From: an uncultured Porphyromonadaceae bacterium
GTDB lineage: Bacteria > Bacteroidota > Bacteroidia > Bacteroidales > Muribaculaceae
Direction: 5' to 3'
Length of the DNA: 56,070 bases
NCBI GenBank assembly: GCA_900544305.1
Contig: UQUV01000017.1
Coordinates: 1-56,070 of the forward strand
The stretch's first letter is position 1. Each line of letters starts with the position of its first letter. This document shows, piece by piece, positions 25,348-34,484 of this stretch. Both the position numbers and the translations under genes were made by a program. Under the pieces are notes generated by a model. It made no database searches. It saw nothing but the letters and a program-made list of their open reading frames with translations, and had not been told where the DNA came from.

Positions 25348-26447
25348 ATTTTGTTCCAGATGTCAAGATATTGTCTAGCAACTTTTTCATTGTCATTATG
25401 TTTTTCTACAAATTCTCGGCTTTTTAGTGATAACTCAGGCAGTAAATGTTTATTTAGTACAATCCATTCTAATTTTTGAAAAATATCCTTATCGTCGGGC
25501 AAAACATTGATGATAGGGTGATTGTCTTTTTCCTCAATAAAATCATAATATTCAGGTTCGGCTCCAGAAACGGCTATTAATCCATGTGCCATGGCAAGCA
25601 ATGCATTTGTGGCAGGTGTGTATGAGTAAATTTGGTCAAGGAGAACATGAGAAGATTTCATTTGTTCTAAATATTGTGAGTAAGGGATATTTGTAACGAC
25701 TGTTAACTCTGTTAGTTCTGGATATTTTTGACATATTTTTTTTGCAGCAGAAAGCAAACGATCCGTCCCTTTTATTTCCATTCTTCCTTTTTGCAGACCG
25801 ATGAAAAATTTTACTTTAGCCGGTTCTTGTTTGATGTAGTTTGGTTTTATGGCTTTTATGTCAATTGGTATGTCTGCATAAAAAGTTTTTTTTGGGAAAA
25901 GTGGGGTGTACACTGTGTAATATTCAAATAGGCATGCAATGATACCGTCAACATCTTCTGCTATTTTTTGTGTGAAGTTTTTCATGGATGTTGTGAGCCA
26001 TTGTTGAGTGGCTTTTGTGTTATTTATGTTATAGGGAGTACGTTCATTATTATAAAAATAATCACTATAACGTAGTCCTTGTTGTTCACAACACATTTTG
26101 ACATAGTAGTAGTCTGAACCGAGGGCAGATAATACTATTTTTTTATTATGCCTTCGAAGATATTTGTATATCCACATTATTTTTTGAGGTTTAAGGGTCA
26201 AAAAAATGGGGCTGGCAAGTTCAACGACATCAAACCCTTTCATTTTGGGAAGGGCAAGAGTTAATCGTATAAGATAGATGAGTGTATGAAATAAACTGTT
26301 ACTTTTGCGATTTATATTTATGTCCCGGTTTGTATTCATCCAACGACTGCCATTTGATGCGACAATAACATGATGTCCCATTCTGCGAAGAGCGGTTGCT
26401 AAACAGTTGTGTAAGTTACTAGCGTCTCCAACAAAGAGTATTTTCAT
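25344..26447 (-). CDS. GT-B glycosyltransferase-like protein, paralogue 1
   Basis: A 367-residue protein starting MKILFVGDASNLHNCLATAL. It is a close relative of the next gene upstream: both share HNCLA-AL-RMGH, the block LSALGSDYYYVK / ISALDTDFYFVK, QIYSYTPATNALLAMAHG and the block VSGAEPEYYDF that marks the donor site. A tandem duplication is the simplest reading. This copy is clearly more AT-rich than the other, so one has drifted or was acquired separately. It overlaps the convergent GT4 stop by 4 bp. Donor and acceptor are unknown. Confidence 0.8.
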   Translation of the reverse strand: MKILFVGDASNLHNCLATALRRMGHHVIVASNGSRWMNTNRDININRKSNSLFHTLIYLIRLTLALPKMKGFDVVELASPIFLTLKPQKIMWIYKYLRRHNKKIVLSALGSDYYYVKMCCEQQGLRYSDYFYNNERTPYNINNTKATQQWLTTSMKNFTQKIAEDVDGIIACLFEYYTVYTPLFPKKTFYADIPIDIKAIKPNYIKQEPAKVKFFIGLQKGRMEIKGTDRLLSAAKKICQKYPELTELTVVTNIPYSQYLEQMKSSHVLLDQIYSYTPATNALLAMAHGLIAVSGAEPEYYDFIEEKDNHPIINVLPDDKDIFQKLEWIVLNKHLLPELSLKSREFVEKHNDNEKVARQYLDIWNKI

Positions 26448-26551
26448 ATGTTTTTTGTTGTAAAATTATAATTAATTTGCTGTTAAAACAATAAGTAATA
26501 CTTGTCTTTTTTATTGTGTGTCATTGTTGTTTTTTCTCTGAATGGTGGTCG

Positions 26552-27652
26552 TTAGAGTTTCTGCCACGTGTCGAGATACTGTCGGGCTATTTTCTCGCTG
26601 TCATTATATTTTTCAACGAATTTTCGGCTGTTTAGTGACATTTCGGGCAGAGCGTGCTTGTTGGCGATAATCCATTCCAATTTTTCCGTTATGTCTTTAG
26701 TGTCAGGTAGTACGTTGATAATTGGCTGGTTTTCCAATTCATTAAGAAAATCGTAGTATTCGGGCTCGGCTCCGGAAACGGCTATCCTGCCGTAGGTCAT
26801 AGCCAATATCGCTTCCGGCGAAGGTGTGAGCGAATAGATTTGGTCGAGTACTACATGGACTGAATTGATGCACGCGCAGTATTCGTCATACGTCAGTTGC
26901 TCTTTGACAATGAGTTCTGCTTTGTCAGGATGTGACTGACATACGGATTTTGCCGTTTCCAACAGTATATCCCTGCCTTTCTTGGCATTGATGTCTTTTT
27001 GCATGACGATAAGGAACTTCACTTTTTCCGGTTCATTATCAATGGACGCGGGTTTAATGGCTGTCGTAGGTGCCGGGAGGTTGATATAAAAAGTTTTTGT
27101 CGGATGGGGTGGAATGTAGGCGGAATATAATTCCGGCATGCAGGCAATGATACCGTCAGCCGTGCGTGCTATTCTTTGGGCTAAATTTTTCATAGCCAGA
27201 GAACGCCATTTTTGAGTTTCTTTCTTATGGTTGATGCTGTAAGGGGTCAGGCGGTTGTCGTAGAAATATTCATTGTAGCGGAGTTGCATCCCTTCGTAGC
27301 AGGTTTTTACAAAATAAAAGTCAGTGTCCAATGCCGATATAACCACTTTCTTATTATGTTTCCGTAAAAAGTTGTACACTTTGAGTACCATTGGCAATGG
27401 AAGGTCAAGGAAATATGTGCCCGTAATTTCTACAACGTCGTAACCTTTCATTCGCGGCAAGGCGAAGAGAACACGTGCCAGGAGAGTAGCGGAGCCAAAC
27501 AGACCGTTAGGAGTATGCAGATTGATACCGCTCTCAGGAATGTAGCCGGATTTTTCCGTGGACGCTACCGTTACGGTATGTCCCATACGTTTTAACGCGT
27601 CTGCCAGGCAGTTGTGTACATGTTGTTTGTCGCCTACGAATAAAATTTTCAT
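26552..27652 (-). CDS. GT-B glycosyltransferase-like protein, paralogue 2
   Basis: A 366-residue homologue of the gene at 25344-26447, with the same order of motifs (MKILFVGDKQHVHNCLADAL at the start, VSGAEPEYYDFLNE near residue 295, FVEKYNDSEKIARQYLD at the end). The gap between the two is 104 bp. Its start region is divergent with the GT2 gene at 27767 across 114 bp, so one intergenic region probably serves both. Codon use is close to the chromosomal average. It probably modifies the same glycan as its paralogue. Confidence 0.8.
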   Translation of the reverse strand: MKILFVGDKQHVHNCLADALKRMGHTVTVASTEKSGYIPESGINLHTPNGLFGSATLLARVLFALPRMKGYDVVEITGTYFLDLPLPMVLKVYNFLRKHNKKVVISALDTDFYFVKTCYEGMQLRYNEYFYDNRLTPYSINHKKETQKWRSLAMKNLAQRIARTADGIIACMPELYSAYIPPHPTKTFYINLPAPTTAIKPASIDNEPEKVKFLIVMQKDINAKKGRDILLETAKSVCQSHPDKAELIVKEQLTYDEYCACINSVHVVLDQIYSLTPSPEAILAMTYGRIAVSGAEPEYYDFLNELENQPIINVLPDTKDITEKLEWIIANKHALPEMSLNSRKFVEKYNDSEKIARQYLDTWQKL

Positions 27653-27766
27653 TGCCGTTTTCTTTTTTCGGTAAAATTACAGTAATTCCGCTTGTCCTAC
27701 AAAATAAACTGGACAGAATCGCCGTTAAATTGTCAAACTCCGAAGAATTGGAGTGTGTGGAGAAAA

Positions 27767-28720
27767 ATGGAAATATCAATAATCATCCCTGTCTATAATC
27801 GTGCACAGTTGTTGGAGCGTACGTTGCGGTCTGTTGTGAAGCAGTCGTATCGGCCGTTGCATGTCATACTTATAGACAACGGTTCAACTGACAACTCAAT
27901 GGAATTGTTGCAGCGGTTTAAGCTGGAGCAAGAAACGGACGGTTTTCGAGTTACGGTGGGATGTGAAGATTTTCCAGGCGCAACGTCAGCCCGGAACAGA
28001 GGGCTTGATTACGTCGATACGGAATGGGTGATGTTTTTCGATTCCGACGACGAAATGCGACCGGAGTTGGTAGAGCGTTATGCTGATGCTATCCGTCGTT
28101 CTCCAGAGACGGATATTTTTTATACGGATGTAGAAATTCAGTGGGCTTCCGGCACTTCGGAAATAAAGAAGGCTCCTTCGCCTGTGGGTTTCATCTATTC
28201 TTCCATATTCCATTCGTTTCTGTCAACTCAACGTTATATTGTACGTCGTTCTGTTTTGGAAAAGGCGGGTCGCTGGAATCCGACGGTTAAGGCTTGGAAC
28301 GATTGGGAATTGGGGTTACGTCTGTTGCTGGTAACCGATCGTTTGAAGAAAGTAAAATCGCAGGAACCGTTGGTGCTGATTCATGCGCATGGCGATTCCA
28401 TTACAGGCAATTCGTTTAGTGAAAAGGAGGGTGTCTGGGAACAGGCTGTAGACGCCGCCGAACAGGCCGTAAGAAAAGCCGGTCGACAGGATACAAACCG
28501 TTTGCTATGTTCGTTGGAATATAAGCGGATTATGTTGGCAGGGGCTTATACATGCGAAGGCAATGATGCCGGTCGGAAACTGTATCGTCAGGTGATGGAG
28601 CGGGCTCGAGGTAACTGGCTTTTGTCAGCGATGTGCCGTATGGGCTATTGGCTGCTTTGCCGGCATGTGCGGGGCACGGCACGAATTGCCGAACAACTAT
28701 TTCGCTTTGTCAAAAACTGA
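27767..28720 (+). CDS. Glycosyltransferase family 2
   Basis: A 317-residue GT-A enzyme. The ATG at 27767 begins MEISIIIPVYNRAQLLERTL, the family N-terminus; the frame open from 27692 adds only an unlikely leader. IDNGSTDNSMELL and ATSARNRGLDYVDTEWVMFFDSDDE (DxD motif) form the nucleotide-sugar site. WNDWELGLRLL is the acceptor-side motif. It probably adds a sugar to a surface glycan with the neighbouring GT4-type genes. It ends before a bidirectional terminator. Confidence 0.9.
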   Translation: MEISIIIPVYNRAQLLERTLRSVVKQSYRPLHVILIDNGSTDNSMELLQRFKLEQETDGFRVTVGCEDFPGATSARNRGLDYVDTEWVMFFDSDDEMRPELVERYADAIRRSPETDIFYTDVEIQWASGTSEIKKAPSPVGFIYSSIFHSFLSTQRYIVRRSVLEKAGRWNPTVKAWNDWELGLRLLLVTDRLKKVKSQEPLVLIHAHGDSITGNSFSEKEGVWEQAVDAAEQAVRKAGRQDTNRLLCSLEYKRIMLAGAYTCEGNDAGRKLYRQVMERARGNWLLSAMCRMGYWLLCRHVRGTARIAEQLFRFVKN

Positions 28721-28726
28721 TATATA

Positions 28727-28766
28727 AGACGAGCAACGCTGTCCTTGCGGGCGGCGTTGCTTGTCT
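28727..28766. terminator. Bidirectional terminator between GT2 and ppx
   Basis: AGACGAGCAACGC (28727-28739) pairs with GCGTTGCTTGTCT (28754-28766), a 13-bp stem between convergent genes. Confidence 0.75.
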
Positions 28767-28779
28767 CTATGGTTGTGTG

Positions 28780-29694
28780 TTAAAGTTGCTGGTGCTTGTG
28801 CTTTGCATAAATGCCGTCGATGATACCATCGGAAAGTCCGATAACGGGAACCAGTATAAACGACGATTTCAGAATGTCGGCAATTGTTGTGAAAATTTCT
28901 CCGGCCGGAACAATAACGTCGGCACGGTCCGTTTTCAGTTTGAACGTGCGCATGCGTTCTTCTACGCTCATGTCTTTCAGTTGCAGATAGAGTTTCTTGA
29001 GTGATTCTATCGGCATACGTTGGCGTGAACTGTCTTTTTCGTCCACCATTTTGTAGTATTTGTTGATGTTACCGCCCGAACCGATAATGTTCGTTTCCGG
29101 ATACTGTTCGGCGATTTTTGTGACATCTGTTTTCAGTGCATTCCATTCGCTTTCCTTTACGGCTTGGTTGAGGATGCGGATAGTACCGATGTTATAGGAA
29201 TGGGAGAAAACGAGTTCACCGTCGGACAACATGTTGATTTCTGTACTACCACCGCCCACGTCGACATACATGTAGTTGCCTTTGCGGTCCTCCATCTGTT
29301 CTACGTGGTTGTTGTAAATCATCTGCGCTTCTTCCTGACCGCCGATAATTTCAATGTTGATGCCGGTTTTTTCGGCTATTCTTTTGGTTAGTTCCTTGCC
29401 ATTTTTTGCGTCGCGTATGGCGGATGTGGCACAAGCCCGGTAGTCTTCCACATCATAGATTTTCATCAACTGGCGGAATGCCTTCATCAGCCGCAGCATT
29501 TTCTTGGCTTTCTTCTCCGAAATTATGCCGTCGTAGAAAACGTCGAAACCCAGACGCATTGGGACACGCAACAGCATTTCTTTGGTGAAAATTGGAGTGC
29601 CTTTTGTTTCGTCTATGTGCTTTATCAGAAGTCTTACCGCGTTGGTACCAATGTCAATGGCGGCAAAACTGGCATAGATTGGTTTATTTTCCAT
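28780..29694 (-). CDS. ppx: Exopolyphosphatase, Ppx/GppA family
   Basis: A 304-residue enzyme of the actin-like ASKHA fold that removes terminal phosphate from polyphosphate or hydrolyses pppGpp. I start at the ATG at 29694 (MENKPIYASFAAIDIGTNAVRLL), since the family begins there. Phosphate-1 loop AAIDIGTNAVRL, phosphate-2 loop YVDVGGGSTEI, ATSAIRDAKNG and IIGSGGN are all present. At 304 residues it is the short, single-core form common in Bacteroidetes. The start overlaps the end of ppk1 by 11 bp, so translation is coupled. Confidence 0.93.
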   Translation of the reverse strand: MENKPIYASFAAIDIGTNAVRLLIKHIDETKGTPIFTKEMLLRVPMRLGFDVFYDGIISEKKAKKMLRLMKAFRQLMKIYDVEDYRACATSAIRDAKNGKELTKRIAEKTGINIEIIGGQEEAQMIYNNHVEQMEDRKGNYMYVDVGGGSTEINMLSDGELVFSHSYNIGTIRILNQAVKESEWNALKTDVTKIAEQYPETNIIGSGGNINKYYKMVDEKDSSRQRMPIESLKKLYLQLKDMSVEERMRTFKLKTDRADVIVPAGEIFTTIADILKSSFILVPVIGLSDGIIDGIYAKHKHQQL

Positions 29695-31771
29695 TGTTCT
29701 TTGTTTTATAGTTTTCCTTACATTCGAGATAATAGTTGTACAGGTATTCCTGTGAGCGGAAAGGCGCGTTGTCGCCTTCATTTGTCCAAGGTTCGTTGAG
29801 GCCTCGTCCGTCCACGATGCGTCCCTGGCAGTTGTCCTTCAGTCCGGCATCCACGATGCGGATGAGTTCCTGCTTGATTTCGGGGTCATAGACCGGAGTT
29901 GCCACCTCAATGCGGTTGTCGAGGTTGCGCGGCATCCAGTCTGCCGAACCCATAAACACTTTTTCGTCACCTCCGGCGGCAAACACCAGGATGCGTGAGT
30001 GCTCCAGATAGCGGTCAATAATGCCATTGATGCGGATGTTGTCGCTGACTCCCGGAATGCCTGTAATCAGTGAGCAGTTTCCACGGACAACAAGGTCGAT
30101 TTTAACGCCATACGAAGAAGCTTCGTACAGCTTTTCAACGAGAATTGGGTCTGTAATATGGTTTACCTTCGCTTTGATATAGGCAGGTTTTCCACGTTGT
30201 TTGTTTCGGATTTCCGCATTGATGAGAGCCAGCAGGTTGTCCTTCATCGAATTGGGCGATACCATCAGTTCCTTGAACTTGGTTGAACGGTAGGGGCGTT
30301 CGATGAAATTGAACACATTCTCAACGTCTTTCACGATTCGCGGTGACGCTGTCATCAGAATGCAGTCGGTATATGCCCGTGCATTTCCTTCGTGGAAGTT
30401 CCCGGTGCTGATGCAGGCGATGTCTGTGCCGGTCTTCATGCCGATGTGTGCCACTTTCGAGTGAACCTTCAAGCCTTCAACTCCGAAGATGACATTGATG
30501 CCGGCATCGCGCATTTTTTTCGACCAGTGTATGTTGGAGGCTTCGTCAAAACGTGCGAGCAGTTCGATGACTACGGTCACCTTTTTGCCGTTGCGGGCTG
30601 CTCCAATTAGCGCCTTTACTACTTTCGACTCTTTTGCAAGGCGGTAGAGTGTGATTTTTACGCTTTTCACGTTCTTGCTGACAGCCGCTTCCTGCAGGAC
30701 ACGGAGGAAAGATGAAAAGTCGTGGTAAGGCACATGAATAAAGCGGTCCTTCTGCCGTATGGCTTCCAGTATGCTTTCCTGTTCTGCCAATTCCGGTTTG
30801 CGTATGGGTTGCCATTTCGGGTATTTAAGGTCGCTTCGCCCAAAGTCCGGAAATTTCATCAAGTCCTTGTGGTTGTGGTATTTTCCGCCGCTGACGACTG
30901 TGTCATATCGGTCCAGTTCCAATTTGTTGAGCACGCGTTTCCGCAGGTCGTCGGGCATGGATGCATCGTAGATGATGCGCAGCGGTTCTCCGCGTTTGCG
31001 GCTTTTCACGCCTTTCGATATGCGCTGGAGCATTCCGCTGTCGATGTTGCTGTCGATTTCCATCTCGGCATCGCGGGTGAATTTGAAGGCATAGGCTTCG
31101 AATCCGGTAAATCCCAGTCCACGGAAGATTAATGGCAGACAGCAGCGGACAATGTCGTCAAGATACATCAGATACTTTTTCCCGTCTTTTTCCGGAAGCA
31201 GGATAAAGCGTCCGCAGGAAGCTACCGGCAGTTCCAGATAGGCATAGTCGTAGCTCTTTTTTGAGGCAGCTTTTTCAAGTTTGACTGCCAGATAGATGCT
31301 TTCGTCGGAGTCGTAGTCCAGTTCGCGGATAGCCGAGAACCAAATGGGAATTGTCTGTCCGCTCAGCCGTTCTTCATAGAAAGAGTGGATGACTTCCATC
31401 TGTTCGTCGGTTACTTCCGTATGGTCAATCAGGCAGATATTTTCTTTGCGGAGGTCCGCCATGACGGAGTGGATGGCTTCCTCATATTCTTTTGTGTAGG
31501 AACTGTTGAGTTTGGCAATCGCCTTGATTACTTCTTGGGCGTGCTTGCGCTCCTTGGCAGCCGCTTTGCCTGCACATTCGGCGATGCGGGTCTGTGAAGC
31601 TACACGGACACGGAAAAATTCATCCAGGTTATTGGAGTAGATGCCGAGAAAAGAAAGGCGTTCCAATAGCGGCACATTGCTTTTACAGGCTTCTTGTAAA
31701 ATGCGACGGTTGAAATACATCCAACTGATGTCTCTTTCCAAATAATATTGCTCAAGTTTGTTCCGTTTCAT
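29684..31771 (-). CDS. ppk1: Polyphosphate kinase 1
   Basis: A 695-residue enzyme reversibly making polyphosphate from ATP. The start ATG at 31771 (MKRNKLEQYYLERDISWMYFNRRILQEA) fits the family N-terminal domain, with NLDEFFRVRVA next. The two active-site histidines lie in VHSKVAHIG and YLEHSRILVF, inside the two phospholipase-D-like C-terminal domains. SADWMPRNLDNRIEV is the closing signature. It forms an operon with ppx, opposite activities being made together, a common arrangement. Confidence 0.96.
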   Translation of the reverse strand: MKRNKLEQYYLERDISWMYFNRRILQEACKSNVPLLERLSFLGIYSNNLDEFFRVRVASQTRIAECAGKAAAKERKHAQEVIKAIAKLNSSYTKEYEEAIHSVMADLRKENICLIDHTEVTDEQMEVIHSFYEERLSGQTIPIWFSAIRELDYDSDESIYLAVKLEKAASKKSYDYAYLELPVASCGRFILLPEKDGKKYLMYLDDIVRCCLPLIFRGLGFTGFEAYAFKFTRDAEMEIDSNIDSGMLQRISKGVKSRKRGEPLRIIYDASMPDDLRKRVLNKLELDRYDTVVSGGKYHNHKDLMKFPDFGRSDLKYPKWQPIRKPELAEQESILEAIRQKDRFIHVPYHDFSSFLRVLQEAAVSKNVKSVKITLYRLAKESKVVKALIGAARNGKKVTVVIELLARFDEASNIHWSKKMRDAGINVIFGVEGLKVHSKVAHIGMKTGTDIACISTGNFHEGNARAYTDCILMTASPRIVKDVENVFNFIERPYRSTKFKELMVSPNSMKDNLLALINAEIRNKQRGKPAYIKAKVNHITDPILVEKLYEASSYGVKIDLVVRGNCSLITGIPGVSDNIRINGIIDRYLEHSRILVFAAGGDEKVFMGSADWMPRNLDNRIEVATPVYDPEIKQELIRIVDAGLKDNCQGRIVDGRGLNEPWTNEGDNAPFRSQEYLYNYYLECKENYKTKNNGK

Positions 31772-31950
31772 AAAGTCTGAATTTTTTGCGAAAATATCAT
31801 AAAGTTGTAACAATATTATTACAAACTGTTTCTACTTTCATGGCAATTGTCCTAACTGAATCAGTGTTTCTCAAAAGTAACGAATTCTTTTGTATTTTCA
31901 AAGCGTTTCGGTGTCTGTCTTTCGGCTTTTGGGACAGAAAAATCCGAAAA

Positions 31951-31982
31951 TTTTGAATTTAGGGCGTAAATCTGTATCTTTG
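31951..31982 (+). promoter_or_regulatory. Promoter of parE
   Basis: TTTTG at 31951-31955, a 19-bp spacer and TATCTTTG at 31975-31982. This is the closest match to the full Bacteroidetes consensus in the window, 50 bp before the ATG at 32032. Confidence 0.75.
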
Positions 31983-32031
31983 TAGGGGATAGGCAGAGCA
32001 GAATATCTGTCTGTCAGGAATAGTAAAGAAT

Positions 32032-34002
32032 ATGGCAGAAATAATCGAACAGGCGGAAGAACTGCAGGAAGAGGTTTCGGAAGCGGTAGCGTATACCGAA
32101 GATAATATTCGACATTTGAGCGACATGGAGCACGTCCGTACGCGTCCGGGTATGTATATCGGTCGTTTGGGCGACGGTTCGCAAGTGGAGGACGGCATCT
32201 ATGTGCTGTTGAAGGAAATTGTCGACAACAGTATTGACGAATTTAAGATGGGAGCCGGCAAACGGATTGACATCCAGCTGGAAGACGAGTTGCGCGTTTC
32301 GGTGCGTGACTATGGTCGTGGCATCCCTTTGGGTAGTCTTGTCAATGCCGTATCGGTGCTGAATACGGGAGGTAAGTATGACACGAAGGCTTTTAAAAAG
32401 AGTGTCGGTCTGAATGGTGTCGGCGCCAAGGCTGTCAATGCTTTGAGTACCCGTTTCATTGCCCGTACCGTACGCGACGGAGAGATGCGCGAGGCTGTGT
32501 TTGAAAAGGGTAATCTGGTTAGCGACGAGACACGTCCGACGGAGGAGGAGAACGGTACGTTTATCTTCTTCGAGCCCGACAACATGCTGTTCCGCAACTA
32601 TCGTTTCCGTACCGACTTTATTGAAACGATGCTCCGCAACTATACCTATCTGAACATCGGACTAGCGATTTATTTCAACGGCCACCGTATCATCAGCCGT
32701 AACGGTCTGGAGGATTTGCTTAACGACAAGATGACTTCTCCCGGTTTGTATCCGATTGTGCATCTGAAAGGAGAGGACATCGAAATTGCCTTTACCCACA
32801 GTCCGCAATACGGCGAAGAATACTATTCTTTTGTCAATGGACAGCATACTACGCAGGGAGGTACGCATCAAAGTGCATTCAAGGAGCACATAGCCCGTAC
32901 CATCAAGGAATTCTATGGAAAGAATATGGAATTTCAGGATATCCGCAACGGTATGGTAGCGGCAATTGCCATCAACGTGATTGAACCGACGTTCGAAAGT
33001 CAGACAAAAATCAAGTTGGGCTCGCTGACGATGGCTCCGGAGTTGGATTCCGAAGGAAAACCGTATCCGCTGTCGGGGGTGAGTGTCAACAAGTTTGTCG
33101 GCGACTTTATCAAGGAGCAGGTCGACAACTATTTGCACAAGCATGCCGATGTGGCGGAAGCCATGCTGCAAAAGATACAGGAATCGGAAAAGGAACGCAA
33201 GGCTATTGCCGGCGTGACAAAGATGGCGCGCGAGCGTGCGAAGAAGGCAAGTCTTCACAACCGCAAGCTGCGCGACTGCCGCATACACTATAACGACCCG
33301 AAGGGCGACCGCCGCGACGAGTCGATGATTTTCATCACCGAGGGTGAATCCGCAACGGGTTCCATTACAAAAATCCGCAACGTAGAAACCCAGGCGGTGT
33401 TCTCGTTGCGCGGTAAGCCGCTGAATACCTATGGCAAGACACAGAAGGTGGTTTATGAAAACGAGGAGTTCAATCTGCTTCAGGCTGCGCTCAACATTGA
33501 GGACGGACTCGACGGACTGCGTTACAATAAGGTGATTATCGCGACGGATGCCGATGTCGACGGCATGCACATCCGTCTGCTGATGATTACGTTCCTGTTG
33601 CAGTTCTTCCCCGACCTGATAAAGAAAGGCCACGTCTATATTCTTCAGACACCGTTGTTCCGCGTGCGCAACAAGAAGACGGCCAAACGGCAGGGACGGG
33701 CAAAGAAGGGTGAAGCTCCGGTCGATACTTACTACTGCTACACGGAAGAAGAACGGTTGGCAGCCATCGAGCGTTTGGGCAGCAATGCCGAGATTACCCG
33801 ATTCAAAGGTTTGGGTGAAATATCTCCGGAAGAGTTTCGCGAGTTCATCGGTCCGGACATGCGTCTCGACCAGGTGACGCTGCGTAAGGAAGACTCAGTG
33901 AAAGAAATGCTGGAATTCTATATGGGCAAGAACACTATGGAGCGCCAGTTGTTTATTATTGATAACCTCGTGGTTGAAGACGACGAGGACTTGCTACACT
34001 AA
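32032..34002 (+). CDS. parE: DNA topoisomerase IV subunit B
   Basis: A 656-residue type IIA topoisomerase ATPase subunit. The GHKL ATP-binding part shows EIVDNSIDEF (catalytic Glu and Asn), VRDYGRGIPLG and the lid GLNGVGAKAVNALS. QTKIKLGS follows with the ATP-contacting Lys. The TOPRIM domain has ITEGESATGS and DADVDGMHIR. The TRPGMYIGRLGDGSQVEDGIYVLLKE start is typical of Bacteroidetes ParE rather than GyrB. The partner ParC is not in the window. It starts an operon with coaD (3-bp gap) and the S41 peptidase. Confidence 0.93.
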   Translation: MAEIIEQAEELQEEVSEAVAYTEDNIRHLSDMEHVRTRPGMYIGRLGDGSQVEDGIYVLLKEIVDNSIDEFKMGAGKRIDIQLEDELRVSVRDYGRGIPLGSLVNAVSVLNTGGKYDTKAFKKSVGLNGVGAKAVNALSTRFIARTVRDGEMREAVFEKGNLVSDETRPTEEENGTFIFFEPDNMLFRNYRFRTDFIETMLRNYTYLNIGLAIYFNGHRIISRNGLEDLLNDKMTSPGLYPIVHLKGEDIEIAFTHSPQYGEEYYSFVNGQHTTQGGTHQSAFKEHIARTIKEFYGKNMEFQDIRNGMVAAIAINVIEPTFESQTKIKLGSLTMAPELDSEGKPYPLSGVSVNKFVGDFIKEQVDNYLHKHADVAEAMLQKIQESEKERKAIAGVTKMARERAKKASLHNRKLRDCRIHYNDPKGDRRDESMIFITEGESATGSITKIRNVETQAVFSLRGKPLNTYGKTQKVVYENEEFNLLQAALNIEDGLDGLRYNKVIIATDADVDGMHIRLLMITFLLQFFPDLIKKGHVYILQTPLFRVRNKKTAKRQGRAKKGEAPVDTYYCYTEEERLAAIERLGSNAEITRFKGLGEISPEEFREFIGPDMRLDQVTLRKEDSVKEMLEFYMGKNTMERQLFIIDNLVVEDDEDLLH

Positions 34003-34005
34003 AAA

Positions 34006-34476
34006 ATGGAACAGAGAATTGCAATATTCCCGGGATCGTTCGACCCTTATACAATAGGCCATGCCTCGATAGTCGACCGTGCATTGCCGCTTTTCGACAA
34101 GATTGTCGTGGCAATCGGAGTCAACCGCAACAAGCGTTCGTTTCTGACCGAAGAACAGCGTATACGCATGATAGCCGACCTTTATGCCGACGAGCCGAAG
34201 GTGGAAGTGATTTCCTACGACGGACTGACTGTCGATGCCGCCCGTGAGTGTGGGGCACGTTTCCTGCTTCGTGGCGTGCGGATGATTCAGGATTTTGAAT
34301 ACGAAAAGAACCTGGCGGAGGTGAACCGCAGCATTTCCGGACTGGAAACGGTGCTGCTCTACACGTTGCCGGAATACGGTCATATCAGTTCGTCGATTGT
34401 GCGCGAACTTATCAGCTACGGTCGCGATGTGTCGGCTTTGCTTCCGAAGGGAATGGTTTTACCCGAAATTAAATAG
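34006..34476 (+). CDS. coaD: Phosphopantetheine adenylyltransferase
   Basis: A 156-residue cytoplasmic enzyme of coenzyme A synthesis, joining 4'-phosphopantetheine and ATP to dephospho-CoA. The nucleotidyltransferase signature is PGSFDPYTIGHASI (with the T/HxGH motif), then FLLRGVRMIQDFEYE, and YGHISSSIVREL at the ATP-binding end. The length is normal. It lies 3 bp after parE and 8 bp before the S41 peptidase gene, an order kept in many Bacteroidales, so it is expressed from the parE promoter. Confidence 0.96.
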   Translation: MEQRIAIFPGSFDPYTIGHASIVDRALPLFDKIVVAIGVNRNKRSFLTEEQRIRMIADLYADEPKVEVISYDGLTVDAARECGARFLLRGVRMIQDFEYEKNLAEVNRSISGLETVLLYTLPEYGHISSSIVRELISYGRDVSALLPKGMVLPEIK

Positions 34477-34484
34477 AAAAGACA

